Source of the DNA: an uncultured Cocleimonas sp.
GTDB taxonomy: Bacteria; Pseudomonadota; Gammaproteobacteria; Thiotrichales; Thiotrichaceae
Length of the DNA: 12,806 bases
Reading direction: 5' to 3'
Assembly: GCA_938041705.1 (NCBI GenBank)
Contig: CALISP010000227.1
Location: forward strand, 1 to 12,806
This document shows positions 5,935-12,806 of this stretch, piece after piece; the first letter of the stretch is position 1, and each line of letters opens with the position of its first letter. The translations under genes and the position numbers were made by a program. Under the pieces are notes generated by a model. That model was not told the origin of the DNA. It saw only the letters and a list, made by a program, of their open reading frames with translations, and searched no databases.

Positions 5935-6627
5935 ATGACAATGTTCTGGGAAGAAGAAGATGACAAAACATTACCGTATGAAGCCCCTGATACCATCTAT
6001 GATGTAATGTTTTCGATAGAGTGTAAATCTCTGCCTGTCGATCATGCTTGGGCTTTATCACAACAAATACATCAGTATTTACCTTGGATGGATGATCATG
6101 CAGGTTCAGGTATTCATCAGATACATGTCGCTGAAAGTAACAATGGCTGGGTAAGACCTGAAGACGAGGATGCTTTATTGTTTCCATCCAAACGCACCAA
6201 GATGAGCCTGCGAATACCTTCTGAAAAATTTGATGAAATACAGAAACTCGTTGGTATAACCTTAGATGTTAATGGACATTTAATAAAGCTTGGTAGAGTT
6301 AAAAAGAAGTCTCTTGGTAATTCTGGGGTAATTTTTTCAAGATATGTATTACTTAAAGACGGTCAATCAGAAAACGATTTTTTAATAGAAAAAGCCGATG
6401 AAATAAAACTATTAACCGGCACAAATATAAAAAAAATGTTGTGTGGTAAAATCCATTTAATTAGAACCCCAGATAAAACGTTAAAAGCGATTCATTTGAT
6501 GATCGCAGATCTGGATGATGATACCTCTTTAAAAATACAACAGCATGGGCTTGGATTTGGTCGCGAATTAGGATGTGGATTGTTTTTACCACACAAAAGC
6601 ATCAAGACCTTGAAACCTATCGAATAG
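5935..6627 (+). CDS. Cas6/Cmx6-like RAMP-fold protein, solitary (no CRISPR array seen)
   Basis: The 230-residue product resembles the Cas6 family used in type I-MYXAN systems (Cmx6), as recognised from memory of the family. Residues 21-76 (IYDVMFSIECKSLPVDHAWALSQ, then GIHQIHVAESNNGW) match the N-terminal part. The C-terminal glycine-rich loop of RAMP proteins is clear at residues 205-217 (GLGFGRELGCGLF), followed by PHK. Cas6 proteins are CRISPR-RNA endoribonucleases; His37, His46, His55, His61 or His64 could be catalytic, but this cannot be decided here. AAAGGA lies shortly before the ATG. No cas gene and no repeat-spacer array exists in the window, and the neighbours are an oxygenase, a small unknown protein and dsr. 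A role outside CRISPR is therefore possible. Length is normal and the frame intact. Confidence 0.75.
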   Translation: MTMFWEEEDDKTLPYEAPDTIYDVMFSIECKSLPVDHAWALSQQIHQYLPWMDDHAGSGIHQIHVAESNNGWVRPEDEDALLFPSKRTKMSLRIPSEKFDEIQKLVGITLDVNGHLIKLGRVKKKSLGNSGVIFSRYVLLKDGQSENDFLIEKADEIKLLTGTNIKKMLCGKIHLIRTPDKTLKAIHLMIADLDDDTSLKIQQHGLGFGRELGCGLFLPHKSIKTLKPIE

Positions 6628-7076
6628 TCCGAGCATCTAGTTTAGATCAAACTAAAGAGATTAAATCAACGCCTCCCTACTTTTGCTTGTTTCTTCATCA
6701 ATGCATAATCAGTAATGTTAGCTTTTTATAAATAACGAGTAACTCTTATTCATATGCTATACAAATATATTTTTTATTGTATATCCACACACCAAAGACA
6801 TTAGTAAATTATATAACCTTATATCCTATATTTTATAAGAGAAAAACCTTAATATAGATACAAATCAATACCTTAGAAAATATCCACCACAAGGGTAGAA
6901 AAACAAAAAATAAAGTTCAAAGAAATCACTGCCACTCGTCACCAAAAACTTTACTTTCATCGCTTATAAAAGGTAAATTTCATCATATAAATCACTAAAG
7001 ATAACAATAATAAGAAACAAAAAATTGGACATTGTCAGTAATTCAATACTAAAAACAAGCCAAGGGAACACTAAAA
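6628..7076 (+). other. AT-rich noncoding gap before the Pil/Chp operon
   Basis: No coding frame, tRNA or array is visible. There are three short inverted repeats: TAGTTT / AAACTA (6638-6654), TATACAA / TTGTATA (6758-6783) and CTTATA / TATAAG (6818-6839). None is followed by a U-tract that would make a convincing terminator. The right part presumably contains the promoter of the chemosensory operon. I could not identify a sigma70, sigma28 or sigma54 promoter with confidence. Confidence 0.6.
6758..6783. repeat. 7-bp inverted repeat in the AT-rich gap
   Basis: TATACAA (6758-6764) and TTGTATA (6777-6783) are exact reverse complements with a 12-bp AT-only centre. It could be an operator or a chance feature of AT-rich DNA. 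Confidence 0.3.
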
Positions 7077-7442
7077 ATGAATAATAAACACACTATTTTA
7101 ATAGCTGATGATTCAAGTACTCAATTACAACACTTAAAGAGTATATTGGAAGATGCTGGTTATGAAACAATTACTGCAACGTCTGGAAATCAAGCAATTG
7201 CATTAAGCGAAAAAATGAGTCCTGATGCCATATTCTTGGACATCATTATGGAAGACGGTGATGGATACAAAGCATGTCGGACAATTAAAAAGAATCCAGC
7301 AACTAATGCAACACCGATCATTATGATTTCTAGTAAATCTAATCCAGTTGATAAACAGTGGGCAAACAAATTAGGTGCTTCTGATTATATTGTTAAGCCA
7401 TATGAAAATGCTGAAGTATTAGAAAAATTACAAGCTGTTTAA
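7077..7442 (+). CDS. pilH: PilH-like single-domain response regulator (CheY family)
   Basis: The 121-residue protein is a bare receiver domain with all expected residues: acidic pair Asp11-Asp12, phosphorylated Asp55 (FLDIIM), Ser85 at the switch position and Lys107 in the IVKPYE motif. The segment PVDKQWANKLGASDYIVKP closely follows the PilH pattern in type IV pilus (Pil/Chp) systems. It would act as a soluble phosphoryl acceptor for the ChpA/PilL kinase, affecting pilus extension or retraction or acting as a phosphate sink. A PilG partner is not seen in the 449 bp upstream, where it would usually be. AAGGGA precedes the ATG by about 9 nt. The gene leads the operon and is 48 bp before the CheW gene. 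Choice of PilH over PilG or generic CheY is moderately sure. Confidence 0.8.
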   Translation: MNNKHTILIADDSSTQLQHLKSILEDAGYETITATSGNQAIALSEKMSPDAIFLDIIMEDGDGYKACRTIKKNPATNATPIIMISSKSNPVDKQWANKLGASDYIVKPYENAEVLEKLQAV

Positions 7443-7490
7443 TTAAGCAAATTAATACCCAGAAAAATTAAAAACAAATAGGGGGAAAAA

Positions 7491-8039
7491 ATGACTACTG
7501 CAACAGTAGACATTACTAATATTGAAAAAATATCTGATGATGAGACTTATGTATCTAAACTCAATAATGCCGTTGGTTTAGATGAAATTTCAGATAATAA
7601 GAAAAATAATGATAACTACTATTATACCTCTGGGTCTTTCAACTTTATTTTAGACGGGGCTTTCAAACCAGAAACCCTAGAAAGTATGGCATTGACTCAA
7701 GTACCTTTCGCACAAGACTGGTATCTAGGCATAGTAAGTATCCACGGAGTGATAATGCCTGTGATTGATATTCTAGGATTTGTTAAAAGCCAAAACATTC
7801 CCGTTGAAGAGAGTAAAACAAATAAAAAATATTTGTTAAAGCTAGAACATGATGATTACAGTCCGATTGTTTTTAGATTAGATTCAATTCCACAACTAGT
7901 AAATACTAATAACTGTAAAAATATAGAGATAGATGACAAATCTCCTAAGTGGATAAAGAACTATTTAGATAATGGTTCTGAAAAATTAGCAATTTTAGAT
8001 CATCAAAAACTATTCGATCAACTGATTACAAAACAATAA
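7491..8039 (+). CDS. pilI: PilI-like CheW-domain coupling protein
   Basis: The 182-residue cytoplasmic protein has a CheW-like core from about residue 45. The diagnostic stretch is ALTQVPFAQDWYLGIVSIHGVIMPVID (residues 67-93), which matches the CheW pattern of a Pro, a Trp and G(I/L)x(N/S)(I/V)xG before a (P/L)(V/I)ID strand. It would join the PilJ-like receptors to the ChpA/PilL kinase. The first 45 residues form an acidic, asparagine-rich extension of unknown role. AGGGGG lies shortly before the ATG. Position between the PilH-like regulator and the first PilJ-like receptor (15 bp away) is the standard Pil/Chp order. Overall similarity to well-known PilI looks low, so the symbol rests partly on context. 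Confidence 0.8.
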   Translation: MTTATVDITNIEKISDDETYVSKLNNAVGLDEISDNKKNNDNYYYTSGSFNFILDGAFKPETLESMALTQVPFAQDWYLGIVSIHGVIMPVIDILGFVKSQNIPVEESKTNKKYLLKLEHDDYSPIVFRLDSIPQLVNTNNCKNIEIDDKSPKWIKNYLDNGSEKLAILDHQKLFDQLITKQ

Positions 8040-8053
8040 TAAAAGGTTTCAGC

Positions 8054-9886
8054 ATGTTAAATAAACTATCAATCAATTCAAGAATGTTATTGTATATCAT
8101 CTTGCCAATTATGATTTTTGTGATTATAGGTCTAATAAGTATAAAAAGTTATCAAGAGAATCAGCAGGCAATTGATATATCAGAAGGAACTCTTAAAACA
8201 GTTAATCTAGGAGTTAAATTAAATAAAATTGTTAAATCAGATTACTCGCTATTAATAATAAATTTAGAACAGGGCTTTTTCTCTTGGGACACAGCAAAGA
8301 CAAAAGCTAACCAAGGTATTGAAGAAATAAAGAATATTTTTGCTCTTTATAATGAGTCTTTATCTAAGGCCATACTTGAGTCAGATGATGGTAAGGCAGT
8401 TCTTGACGCTCAAAAAGTTCTCCTTAAAGATTTCAACGGAATTCAAAAACATTTCAACAGTAATGAAGGTACTAAAGAAGATGTTTCAGCGTTACAAACT
8501 TATGCTGTAAGGGAATCATTCATTGCAGCTCCAGTGCTTGAGAGAAGTATTATAAAAATCACTGACAAAGAGTATGGCTTATTTAATATAAAAAACTCAG
8601 AAATGATTTCTAAGACTGAGAAATCATCACAATTAATATTATCACTGCTATTAATTGGTTCTGGATTAATTATGCTTTTTGGATATTTAATTTCTAGATC
8701 AATAAGCCGTCCAACCAAAGAACTCTCTAATGTTGTTGAACGTTTAGCAGAGGGTGAATATGACGCTCGTGTAAAAGTATCGGGTAATGATGAATTTTTT
8801 CACCTTGGTAATGTTTTTAACAACTTATTAGATGACCGAGCAGTAACTATTAACAAAATTGATGAAGAGCATCAGGAATTAAATCAATCAGTATTTGGTT
8901 TATTGCAAGCAGTTGCGGAGCTCTCTGAGAGAGATTTGACTATACGTGCAAATGTGACAGAAGATGCAACAGGTCCTGTTGCGGATGCTCTTAATTTACT
9001 TGCAGAGGAAACATCAGATACTCTCAAAAAAGTTCGAAATGTAGCTAACGACGTTCATCAAGCATCAAATAAGGTAAATACTCATCTTATGTCGATTAAC
9101 AAGTTGGCTATGAAAGAACAAGAACGAGCCATCGAAACAACCGATCAAATGAACCTAATGATGGATCATCTAAATTTAATCTCGGATTCTGCAGCAAGTA
9201 CTAACACAATGGCAGATACAGCTTCAGCTTCAACTAAGTTAGCCCATGAATCCGTAACTGACACACTAACAGGAATGTCTGGCATTCGTACGACTGTTCA
9301 AGAAACAGGTAAAAGAATTAAACTTCTTGGCGAGCGATCACAAGAAATTTCACATGTTATTGAGATTATCGAAACAATTGCAGAACGCACTACCCTACTC
9401 GCTTTAAATGCCAGTATGCAAGCTGTAGCCGCAGGTGATGAAGGCAAAGGGTTCTCTGTAATTGCGGGTGAAATTCAACGCTTAGCAGAAAGTTCACGTG
9501 AATCAACAAGCCAGATATCTACATTAGTAAGAAATATTCAACAAGAAACTAACTCAACAATTGAAACTATGGATAAAACCATTGAACAAGTAATCGATGG
9601 TTCGATGAAAGCCGAAGATGCTGCTGATCAAATGCAGAAAGTTCTTGATACAACGTCTGAGTTGGTAACTGCGGTAGATCAGATTGCAACAGCATCAAAA
9701 GACCAGGTTGTCATTAGTAAAGGTTTAAAACACAAAGCAGAAAGTATTTTGAAATCTACTCAAGTTACAGGTCAAGAGTTATTGTCATTAACAGGATTAA
9801 GTAGAAATATGTCTGACTATGCACAACAACTAGTTACATCAGTTGATGTATTTACTCTTGGTGACGAAAAAGAAAAAAATAAATAA
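8054..9886 (+). CDS. pilJ: PilJ-like methyl-accepting chemotaxis receptor, copy 1
   Basis: The 610-residue inner-membrane receptor has a first membrane segment at about 11-30, a periplasmic part at 31-192, a second membrane segment at about 193-215, and a HAMP domain to about 266. A second HAMP-like element lies at about 290-325 (DLTIRANVTEDATGPVADALN). A long helical signalling domain follows, with the kinase-contacting tip at about 440-480 (ERTTLLALNASMQAV, then GKGFSVIAGEIQRLAES). This variant tip and the downstream arrangement are typical of PilJ rather than enteric receptors. It would sense a surface or chemical cue and control ChpA/PilL through the CheW-like protein. AAAGG precedes the ATG by 8 nt. 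It lies 14 bp after the CheW gene. A close paralogue follows. Confidence 0.88.
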   Translation: MLNKLSINSRMLLYIILPIMIFVIIGLISIKSYQENQQAIDISEGTLKTVNLGVKLNKIVKSDYSLLIINLEQGFFSWDTAKTKANQGIEEIKNIFALYNESLSKAILESDDGKAVLDAQKVLLKDFNGIQKHFNSNEGTKEDVSALQTYAVRESFIAAPVLERSIIKITDKEYGLFNIKNSEMISKTEKSSQLILSLLLIGSGLIMLFGYLISRSISRPTKELSNVVERLAEGEYDARVKVSGNDEFFHLGNVFNNLLDDRAVTINKIDEEHQELNQSVFGLLQAVAELSERDLTIRANVTEDATGPVADALNLLAEETSDTLKKVRNVANDVHQASNKVNTHLMSINKLAMKEQERAIETTDQMNLMMDHLNLISDSAASTNTMADTASASTKLAHESVTDTLTGMSGIRTTVQETGKRIKLLGERSQEISHVIEIIETIAERTTLLALNASMQAVAAGDEGKGFSVIAGEIQRLAESSRESTSQISTLVRNIQQETNSTIETMDKTIEQVIDGSMKAEDAADQMQKVLDTTSELVTAVDQIATASKDQVVISKGLKHKAESILKSTQVTGQELLSLTGLSRNMSDYAQQLVTSVDVFTLGDEKEKNK

Positions 9887-9946
9887 TATAAACAGAAGCT
9901 ACATTCTTTTGACTAATAACTAATAATAAGAATCAAGGAAATACCA

Positions 9947-11794
9947 ATGTTAAACAATCTATCTATAAATCTACGCGTATTATTATTGATAATAATTCCG
10001 GCTATCATCTTCGGAATCATTGGTTATTATTCGCATCTGCATTACATAAAAAATGAATCTAATCTTAAAAACACAAATGAAAGTTTAAATACAATTAAAG
10101 CAGGTAGTAATTTAAATTCGGCGATTGATAAACATTATACTTATATTTTGGATAAGTTAAGAAATGGAAGAGCTACTTGGGAATTATCAACTAAAAAAGC
10201 TATAGATGGTGAAAGTATTCTATTTAAAAGCTTCGCAGATTTTAATGATTCATTACCAAGAGATTTACTTGACTCAACTGTACTCAATAAATTGATGGAA
10301 GCTGAAAAAGAGTTAAAATTTAACCACGCTTCTATGAAAAAATTCTTAGTCAATCGAACTGGCACCGATAAAGATTGGAGCGTATTTGCCCCGTATTTGG
10401 TTGATAGCCAATATAAGTACTCTCAGAATCTGAGCAATGTAATTAAAACAGTCGATGAAATTGTATTGGATGATGTTAACAACAATACAAGCAACATGGT
10501 GGGAGAAGCTTTTTCAAACTCTAAAACAATTACTGTATTAATTTTAATTACATCATTACTAATGTTTTTAATCGGTTTTTTAATAGCGCGATCTATCAAA
10601 GTAGCGATCAAAGAACTCAATAATGTTGTAACAGGATTTTCAGAAGGCGATTTTGATATCCGAGCAAATGTTGTAGGCACGGATGAAATTGCAAAACTTA
10701 GTACTGCTTTTAATGGTTTACTTGACGATAGAGCCGTCACTTTAGGAAAAATTGATGCTGAACACCAAAATTTAAACCTATCTGTATTTAGTCTATTGCA
10801 AGCTGTTGCCGATTTATCAGAAAGAGATTTAACTATCAGAGCTACAGTTACAGAAGACGCTACAGGTCCTGTTGCAGATGCTCTTAATCTTCTTGCTGAG
10901 GAAACTTCAAACACGTTGAAAAATGTAAAAAGTGTTGCCTTTGAAGTAAACGAAACCTCACAAAAAGTGAATGAACATCTTATGTCTGTTAATAAGCTTG
11001 CAATGAAAGAGCAAAAAGGTGCACTTGAGACAGCTGAGCAAATGAATTCTATGTTAATTAGATTAGATTCTATTGCTAGTTCAGCAGCAGAAACAAATAG
11101 TATGGCTGATACTACATCTATTTCCACTAAAAGAGCACATGAGTCTGTAACTGATACATTGAGTGATATGTCAAACATACGTACAACCGTTCAAGAAACA
11201 GGTAAACGTATTAAGCAACTAGGCGAACGCTCAGAAGAAATTTCTCATGTTATTGATATCATAAATACAATTGCTGAAAGAACAACTGTTCTCGCATTGA
11301 ATGCCAGTATGCAGGCCGTTAAAGCAGGCGATGCAGGTAAAGGATTTGCCGTAATAGCAGAAGAAATTCAAAGGCTAGCAGAGACTTCAAGAGAATCAAC
11401 AAACGAAATATCAACGCTTGTTAATAATATCCAACAAGAAACAAACACAACAATTGCGACAATGGATAAAACGATTGTTCAGGTAATTGACGGTTCAACA
11501 AAAGCAGAGGATGCTGCAATTCAAATGCAGACTGTATTAGATACCACCAATGAACTAGTTGATGCGGTAGATAAAATTGCAACAGCTTCATTAGATCAAG
11601 TAAGCATCAGTGAAGATCTTAAATTAAAAGCGGAAGGTATTCTGGAGTCTACTCAAGTAACAGGGCAAGAACTTCTGTCTTTAACGGGCTTGAGTCGTAA
11701 CATGTCAGAATATGCACAACAACTAGTAGCATCTGTAAACGTGTTTACCCTAGAAAAAAAAGAAGAAGTTGCTAGTAGTAACAAAGCCGTTTAA
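9947..11794 (+). CDS. PilJ-like methyl-accepting chemotaxis receptor, copy 2 (tandem paralogue)
   Basis: The 615-residue receptor has the same architecture as its upstream neighbour: membrane segments at about 10-30 and 194-214, HAMP to about 266, and a tip at about 440-480 (ERTTVLALNASMQAVKAGD). The two align without net insertion or deletion through residue 602. Counted by eye, periplasmic residues 41-100 match at 15 of 60 positions, while cytoplasmic residues 271-330 match at 50 of 60. Conserved Trp78 and Gly73 suggest the same sensor fold. A shared tip suggests both use the same CheW and kinase and can form mixed arrays, while sensing different inputs. AAGGAA precedes the ATG. The gene sits where pilK would often lie, between pilJ and the kinase gene. 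Confidence 0.88.
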   Translation: MLNNLSINLRVLLLIIIPAIIFGIIGYYSHLHYIKNESNLKNTNESLNTIKAGSNLNSAIDKHYTYILDKLRNGRATWELSTKKAIDGESILFKSFADFNDSLPRDLLDSTVLNKLMEAEKELKFNHASMKKFLVNRTGTDKDWSVFAPYLVDSQYKYSQNLSNVIKTVDEIVLDDVNNNTSNMVGEAFSNSKTITVLILITSLLMFLIGFLIARSIKVAIKELNNVVTGFSEGDFDIRANVVGTDEIAKLSTAFNGLLDDRAVTLGKIDAEHQNLNLSVFSLLQAVADLSERDLTIRATVTEDATGPVADALNLLAEETSNTLKNVKSVAFEVNETSQKVNEHLMSVNKLAMKEQKGALETAEQMNSMLIRLDSIASSAAETNSMADTTSISTKRAHESVTDTLSDMSNIRTTVQETGKRIKQLGERSEEISHVIDIINTIAERTTVLALNASMQAVKAGDAGKGFAVIAEEIQRLAETSRESTNEISTLVNNIQQETNTTIATMDKTIVQVIDGSTKAEDAAIQMQTVLDTTNELVDAVDKIATASLDQVSISEDLKLKAEGILESTQVTGQELLSLTGLSRNMSEYAQQLVASVNVFTLEKKEEVASSNKAV

Positions 11795-11826
11795 CAAATA
11801 GTAATCTTCCTTTTGGAGAAGGTCAT

Positions 11827-12806
11827 ATGCAATACAATAATAAAAATGAATCAATTGCTAATCAGCTAGAAATTATTTCTCAGCAGATTATTAATGACGA
11901 TAAGCAAAATTTGAATCAAGCCCTCACTACGATTCAAAAAGCACATAATGACATTGAAGAGATTGCTCTAGTAAACGAGATCCCTATCCTAAGAGCTATA
12001 GTTCATTGGTTGGAATTAAATATTGAATTAAACGATGAAAATGAGCAACAAATTAACTCTTTATTGGAAGATAAATGTTATTCAAACTGGATAGAAATAC
12101 TATCAAGTATATTGTACAAACATGATTCGAAATTATTGCCTTCTATCCATCATAGTCTTACTTCACCAAATTGGATAATAAGACCCTCAGCGCCTTTACT
12201 GACTGGATTAGCATCATGGTTGGCTATTGTTAAAATTGAACATGATAGTAATTCATTCTTTAAAACTGAAAAAGAAGAATTAGGCAATCCTAAACAAGAA
12301 TCGTTGAGTGACCAAATACCTTTAGAAACCCAAAACAGTAATGCTAGTGACACTATAATCAATTTAGCAAATGATGATGCTATTGGTGATCAAATAGCTA
12401 AGGCAATAGAAGCTAATGAAGAATCACTTAATCATCAAAATGTATTTGAAGAAATAGACATTAAAGTATTAGAGAAAGAATACATTTCTAATAAAAGTTC
12501 AACCGATAAGAGTGATGAATCATCTCCAGCTATTATTAATATCATAGATACTGAAGAAACACTTTTAGAAACTGAAAAAAGTAGTCTTGATGACCAACAC
12601 TTTGAAGAAAACAACATATCTGATCTAATGAACTTAGATGAAAAAATCTTAATTGATGAAAAGTATGAAGCTAACCAAACTAATGATATTCAATCAAATT
12701 CTGATTTAAAAATTGAAGATGATTTACTAGCTAAAAATGAAATGCTTGTCGATTCGTTTACCAATAAAGACAAAACAACAGATTTAGCCAATTCTAATGA
12801 AGAAGA
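11827..12806 (+). CDS. Probable N-terminus of the ChpA/PilL hybrid chemotaxis kinase (partial)
   Basis: An open frame of 326 codons starts at ATG 11827, with GGAG 8 nt upstream, and runs off the right edge without a stop. It follows copy 2 of the receptor by 32 bp. Residues 1-140 look folded and helical, with Trp61, Trp88, Trp116 and Trp131. From about 141 onward the protein is a long low-complexity stretch rich in Glu, Asp, Asn, Ser and Lys, resembling a disordered linker. No Hpt, kinase or receiver motif is reached in the window. The assignment rests on operon order, since the kinase gene normally follows pilJ/pilK, and on the large open end. Other options are a different large acidic protein of the operon; no FimV or CheR signature is seen. 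Confidence 0.5.
   Translation, partial: MQYNNKNESIANQLEIISQQIINDDKQNLNQALTTIQKAHNDIEEIALVNEIPILRAIVHWLELNIELNDENEQQINSLLEDKCYSNWIEILSSILYKHDSKLLPSIHHSLTSPNWIIRPSAPLLTGLASWLAIVKIEHDSNSFFKTEKEELGNPKQESLSDQIPLETQNSNASDTIINLANDDAIGDQIAKAIEANEESLNHQNVFEEIDIKVLEKEYISNKSSTDKSDESSPAIINIIDTEETLLETEKSSLDDQHFEENNISDLMNLDEKILIDEKYEANQTNDIQSNSDLKIEDDLLAKNEMLVDSFTNKDKTTDLANSNEE

Noticed and set aside
5834..6187. A 117-codon minus-strand frame overlapping the 65-residue gene and the Cas6-like gene
   Set aside because: It is antisense to two genes with good ribosome binding sites and recognisable spacing; its translation resembles nothing known.
6638..6654. Intrinsic terminator after the Cas6-like gene (TAGTTT-AGATC-AAACTA)
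   Set aside because: The stem is only 6 bp and AT-rich, and it is followed by A-rich rather than T-rich sequence.
4649..7076. A CRISPR array near the Cas6-like gene
   Set aside because: I looked for regularly spaced direct repeats on both sides of the gene and found none; the inverted repeats present are single and differ from each other.
10423..11178. A 251-codon open frame on the minus strand inside receptor copy 2
   Set aside because: It lies entirely antisense to a well-supported receptor gene, has a Ser/Ile/Val-rich composition typical of a shadow of a helical gene, and resembles no family.

Overview
The window comes from an AT-rich (about one-third G+C by eye) sulfur-oxidising bacterium, most likely a gammaproteobacterium. 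The main evidence is a reverse-type dissimilatory sulfite reductase locus in the order dsrA-dsrB-dsrE-dsrF-dsrH-dsrC-dsrM, all on the minus strand. DsrEFH is typical of sulfur oxidisers using the Dsr pathway in the oxidative direction, and no dsrD is seen. A free-living or symbiotic Thiotrichales-like or SUP05/Thioglobus-like lineage would fit, but the genus cannot be fixed from this sequence.

Layout. Positions 1-4268 (minus strand) hold the dsr operon, with dsrM cut by the left edge. The 173-bp dsrC-dsrM gap holds two perfect inverted repeats, and dsrC has its own candidate promoter and a strong ribosome binding site. Positions 4269-4648 are a divergent control region with a candidate dsrA promoter, a perfect 9-bp inverted repeat at the predicted dsrA transcription start, a 40-bp interrupted dyad, and a candidate promoter for the genes to the right. 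Positions 4649-6627 (plus strand) hold a compact three-gene unit: a TauD/TfdA-type Fe(II)/2-oxoglutarate dioxygenase, a 65-residue unknown protein, and a Cas6/Cmx6-like RAMP protein with no CRISPR array or other cas gene in view. Positions 6628-7076 are AT-rich noncoding DNA. Positions 7077 to the right edge (plus strand) hold a Pil/Chp-type chemosensory operon: a PilH-like response regulator, a PilI-like CheW, two tandem PilJ-like receptors, and the start of a large acidic protein that is probably the ChpA/PilL histidine kinase.

How the genes work together. DsrEFH relays sulfur to the C-terminal cysteines of DsrC. DsrAB and DsrC handle oxidation of stored or reduced sulfur to sulfite, and the membrane complex starting with DsrM couples this to the quinone pool. 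The three-gene unit faces away from dsrA and shares its control region, so a link to sulfur metabolism is plausible but unproven. The Pil/Chp genes would control twitching motility or surface responses through type IV pili.

The most unusual item is the oxygenase / small protein / solitary Cas6-like unit beside dsr. The duplicated PilJ receptors, which differ mainly in the periplasmic sensor part, and the palindromic control elements around dsr are also worth a second look.
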